Source: Penelope pileata (Eukaryota; Chordata; Aves; Galliformes; Cracidae). Taken from it: a DNA stretch of 64,000 bases. The notes under the pieces were generated by a model. The model made no database searches. It worked only from the letters and a program-made list of their open reading frames with translations, and was not told the DNA's origin. This document shows, in pieces, positions 61,601 through 64,000 of this stretch. The stretch spans positions 664,474 through 728,473 of the forward strand of contig WBMW01000433.1 of the NCBI GenBank assembly GCA_013396635.1. The letters are read 5' to 3'. A program made the position numbers and the translations under genes. Position 1 is the first letter of the stretch. Each line of letters begins with the position of its first letter.

Positions 61601-63820
61601 TCCTCTGTCCCTCTCCTAGCCCAACAGCGCAATCAACTGCGCTGAGAAATTCTACTGTGAAAGGGTTAATGTGAATCCCCACAGTCCCAAAAAATTAACA
61701 CAATTTCCCTAATGTAAGAATCATAAATGCCCTAGATGTGTTCTGATAAGCAAGTTAACTGGAATTCTTCATTACATCTCAAATGAAGAATGGCAATAGT
61801 TCAACTGCTTGCAGCAGCCCTTCTTTAAGTTCCTGTTTTTAAAGATGACATAAATGTCTGCCAAGAAAGGTAATTGCCAACAAAAAAAAAAAGAAGATTG
61901 CCCCTCTTGGGAGATGGTGGTGGTATGAAAGTAGGCTGTTATATTTCCTGGTATTTTCTTTTAGTGCTCATGATTCAGAACACTCGTGCATTCTAATATA
62001 TTAGTGTTCAGAAATTGAAATTAGTCACTAGAAACAAGCTTGAAATACCATCTCAATGACTCCCATTTTAAGAAATGGTTTCAAAAAGCAAAACACCAGG
62101 GTTAAAACAAGCTCTTTTACCTCTTTTCACTTACTCTACAAGCCTTTAAGTGTACTCAACAAGCATGCAATTTTGCAAGTACCTTGTTTTCTTTCCACAG
62201 AATGTCAAAAGCACTGCAGGAAGTGCAGCTATGGGATATAATTGATATGGAAATTCTCCAGGGACTGTTTTTGTTGTTACATTTCAAGATAAAGGCTGTT
62301 GAGTTTTTATAGGAAAAATAAATACATATGTCTTTCTTAGTTTGTTATAGCTGAAAATGAAGTATTTTTCTATTAAAAATTTGGCATATTTCCTGGAATC
62401 ACTGAGCTTTCAATAACAATTTTAGTTAATATTCTGCAGCCTCCTGTGGTATTCACCACAGCTAACTTGAGCTCAGAGAGTTTGACCTCAGTTGTCTGTA
62501 GAGAGGACTCCCTGGGCTTGCCCTGCAGTCGTCAGGAATATCGGGAACGATCTGTTCCAGACCACAGCTCAGGGAGTGCAAGGCAGGGTCTCACCCTGAA
62601 TCATACCTGCTAGAGCCTTGCTCCAGTGGTGACACCTGCAAAACAGAGCTCCCCCAAGTGGAGGCAGCCTTTATGAAACTGACTCATGTTTTCTTTCATA
62701 ATCTTCCTTTGCCCTCTTTGGCTAATAGCTTGATTAAGTCTGTTGCTGGAAGTCTTAATTCCCGTTGCTTGATGTGATGTTTGAAAGTTGAGCATAATGA
62801 TTACGACGTTCCTTTTTCTACCCAAAAAATACTTATATCTCTGTGTGGTGGGAGTGAAAAACATAAAACACCCTGATGAGAATAAGCATCCTGCATCACC
62901 TTTGATCTTTTTAGATTTACAGTTGTGTTGGGGTGGTGGGGAAGATGCTTCAGCTAAAAGTCAAAGCTTTTAAAGACACCAATTCTGATTCTCTGCTCCA
63001 TTACCCATTTTTCACACTGATGTAAACTCCACAGGGCTTCTTTGTCTCTTCCTTGTCAGTTGGTAACAAGTAAGAAGAATGTAAATGGCCTGTGGCATCA
63101 GTCCTGTGTAACAGGCAGTAGAACAATATTCAGTTTGGTGATTTTATGGTTGCTTGTTTAGAATCACTTGGTTGAGGAGGTTAACTATTATCAACTTAAC
63201 TATTAACTCTTAGAGTTTTAAGAGTAATTGCACCCAGAAGGTAATAGCTGCTGTGTCAGCAGTCATTCATAGTATTGGAGGTAACCTTACTGTTAGCAAT
63301 GTTTTTGGCAGGAAATAATTGCTTGTCTTTATTTGTCAGTAAACATGGACTTTTAAATGACGTGAAAGATTAAGTATTGATTTCTATGGATTCAAGGAAT
63401 ACTTGTTTATACTTGTAATGTTTATTTTCCCCTGCATTAATGAATGAGGTAAAGTTGAATCTGATGAAGTAGATGTTCCAGCATTAGGTTTATTATTTGA
63501 GTGAGTAGAAATTCTTGAAAATGTGTATCTTATCAAACTGATTTCAGCTCTACATTTTACTAATTGTAGAAGGAAATTTCTGTTGTTAGCAAAATCCAGA
63601 GACTTCACAGTTACAGAGAAGCGCTCTCACAATGAAGAAGTGGGACACTCATCAGAGGTAGGAGGTGTAATCAGACTGAATCGCCATGCAGACTTGTAAG
63701 GGTTGATTTGCAGCCAGTGTCTGCAAAATAAACTGCAGGGTTCCAGTTACTATTATTGCTCCTAGTAAGGCTTGTTATCCTGTCACAGAAGCTGTAAGAA
63801 AATCCATCTCTCCACTTTAA

Positions 63821-63940
63821 ACATGATAAGCCTTTGTCACCTACAATGCAATTAATGTTAAAAATAGCAGAGTGCCTGTGATAAGATTGTGGCTTGCAGG
63901 CAACGAGCCATTGTCCAAGTGCTGGAGACTTATCTGGAGG
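63821..63940 (+). promoter_or_regulatory. GATA-motif cluster, candidate enhancer
   Basis: Three GATAAG motifs lie within 110 bp: 63825-63830 (+), 63880-63885 (+) and 63929-63934 (CTTATC, - strand). A SOX-like CCATTGTCC (63908-63916) and CAATTAATG text are nearby. The stretch is repeat-free. Motif presence is direct; enhancer function is inference. Confidence 0.35.
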
Positions 63941-64000
63941 GGCAGCCAGCCTGCAAAGCTCTGTCAGCTTGCTGATTGCCGTTTCTCTCAGAGTTAGATG

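Larger units (their letters stand above)
15379..64000 (+). other. HDAC9: HDAC9 intron following the first coding exon (incomplete)
   Basis: The intron starts at the GTAAGAG donor and does not end in the window: no exon encoding VDVKSEV in the required phase is present. More than 48.6 kb is therefore intronic, in line with the very long introns of HDAC9 in other vertebrates. Content is AT-rich DNA with one MIR-like SINE, three CR1 fragments, one deleted mariner, a tRNA-like segment, simple repeats and several hairpins (listed separately). Acceptor-like pyrimidine-AG sites near 26551, 30596, 37762, 52965 and 62200 lead only to short frames and look like ordinary intronic decoys. No second gene is seen on either strand. 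Confidence 0.8.

Noticed and set aside
1..64000. CRISPR arrays, operons, prophage, intact endogenous retrovirus or LTR pairs
   Set aside because: The window is avian nuclear DNA; no regular spaced repeats, LTR pairs or retroviral gene signatures were seen.

Overview
The window is vertebrate nuclear DNA, most likely from a galliform bird close to chicken. It is AT-rich and almost entirely non-coding. It holds several CR1 LINE 3' fragments with the avian tail (ATTCTATGATTCTATGA), a deleted mariner element of the Galluhop type, a 21-base assembly gap inside a G-run, and one CpG-rich promoter-like block. There is no bacterial, phage, CRISPR or operon structure.

One real protein-coding exon is recognisable, on the + strand at about 15.27-15.38 kb. 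Its last in-frame codons read MHSMISS followed by one base of a split codon and a GTAAGA donor. MHSMISS is the known amino terminus of histone deacetylase 9 (HDAC9/MITR, a class IIa HDAC), whose next residues (VDVKSEV...) come from the following exon, which is not in the window. The same frame is open upstream to an earlier ATG that adds 28 residues. A good splice acceptor lies inside the exon, so two transcript forms with different starts look possible.

Layout: 1-14.2 kb is 5' flank, or an upstream intron if transcription starts further 5'. It carries one CR1 piece, an old local duplication, a long poly-A tract, two decayed copies of a palindromic interspersed repeat and the assembly gap. 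14.23-15.3 kb is a CpG-rich promoter-like block with MEF2-like, E-box, SOX and octamer motifs. 15.273-15.378 kb is the HDAC9 exon. 15.379-64.0 kb is the first part of a very long HDAC9 intron. It contains a MIR-like ancient SINE, an 11-nt micro-exon-like sequence, three more CR1 fragments, the deleted mariner, a tRNA-like segment, several hairpins, simple repeats, and motif-dense stretches that may be conserved enhancers.

Most of the longer open frames are chance, or antisense shadows of CR1 and the GC-rich block. The points most worth checking are the HDAC9 start/isoform switch with its overlapping uORF, the MEF2/E-box cluster at the promoter, the 11-nt micro-exon candidate, and the mariner copy whose transposase ends are joined with the catalytic core missing.
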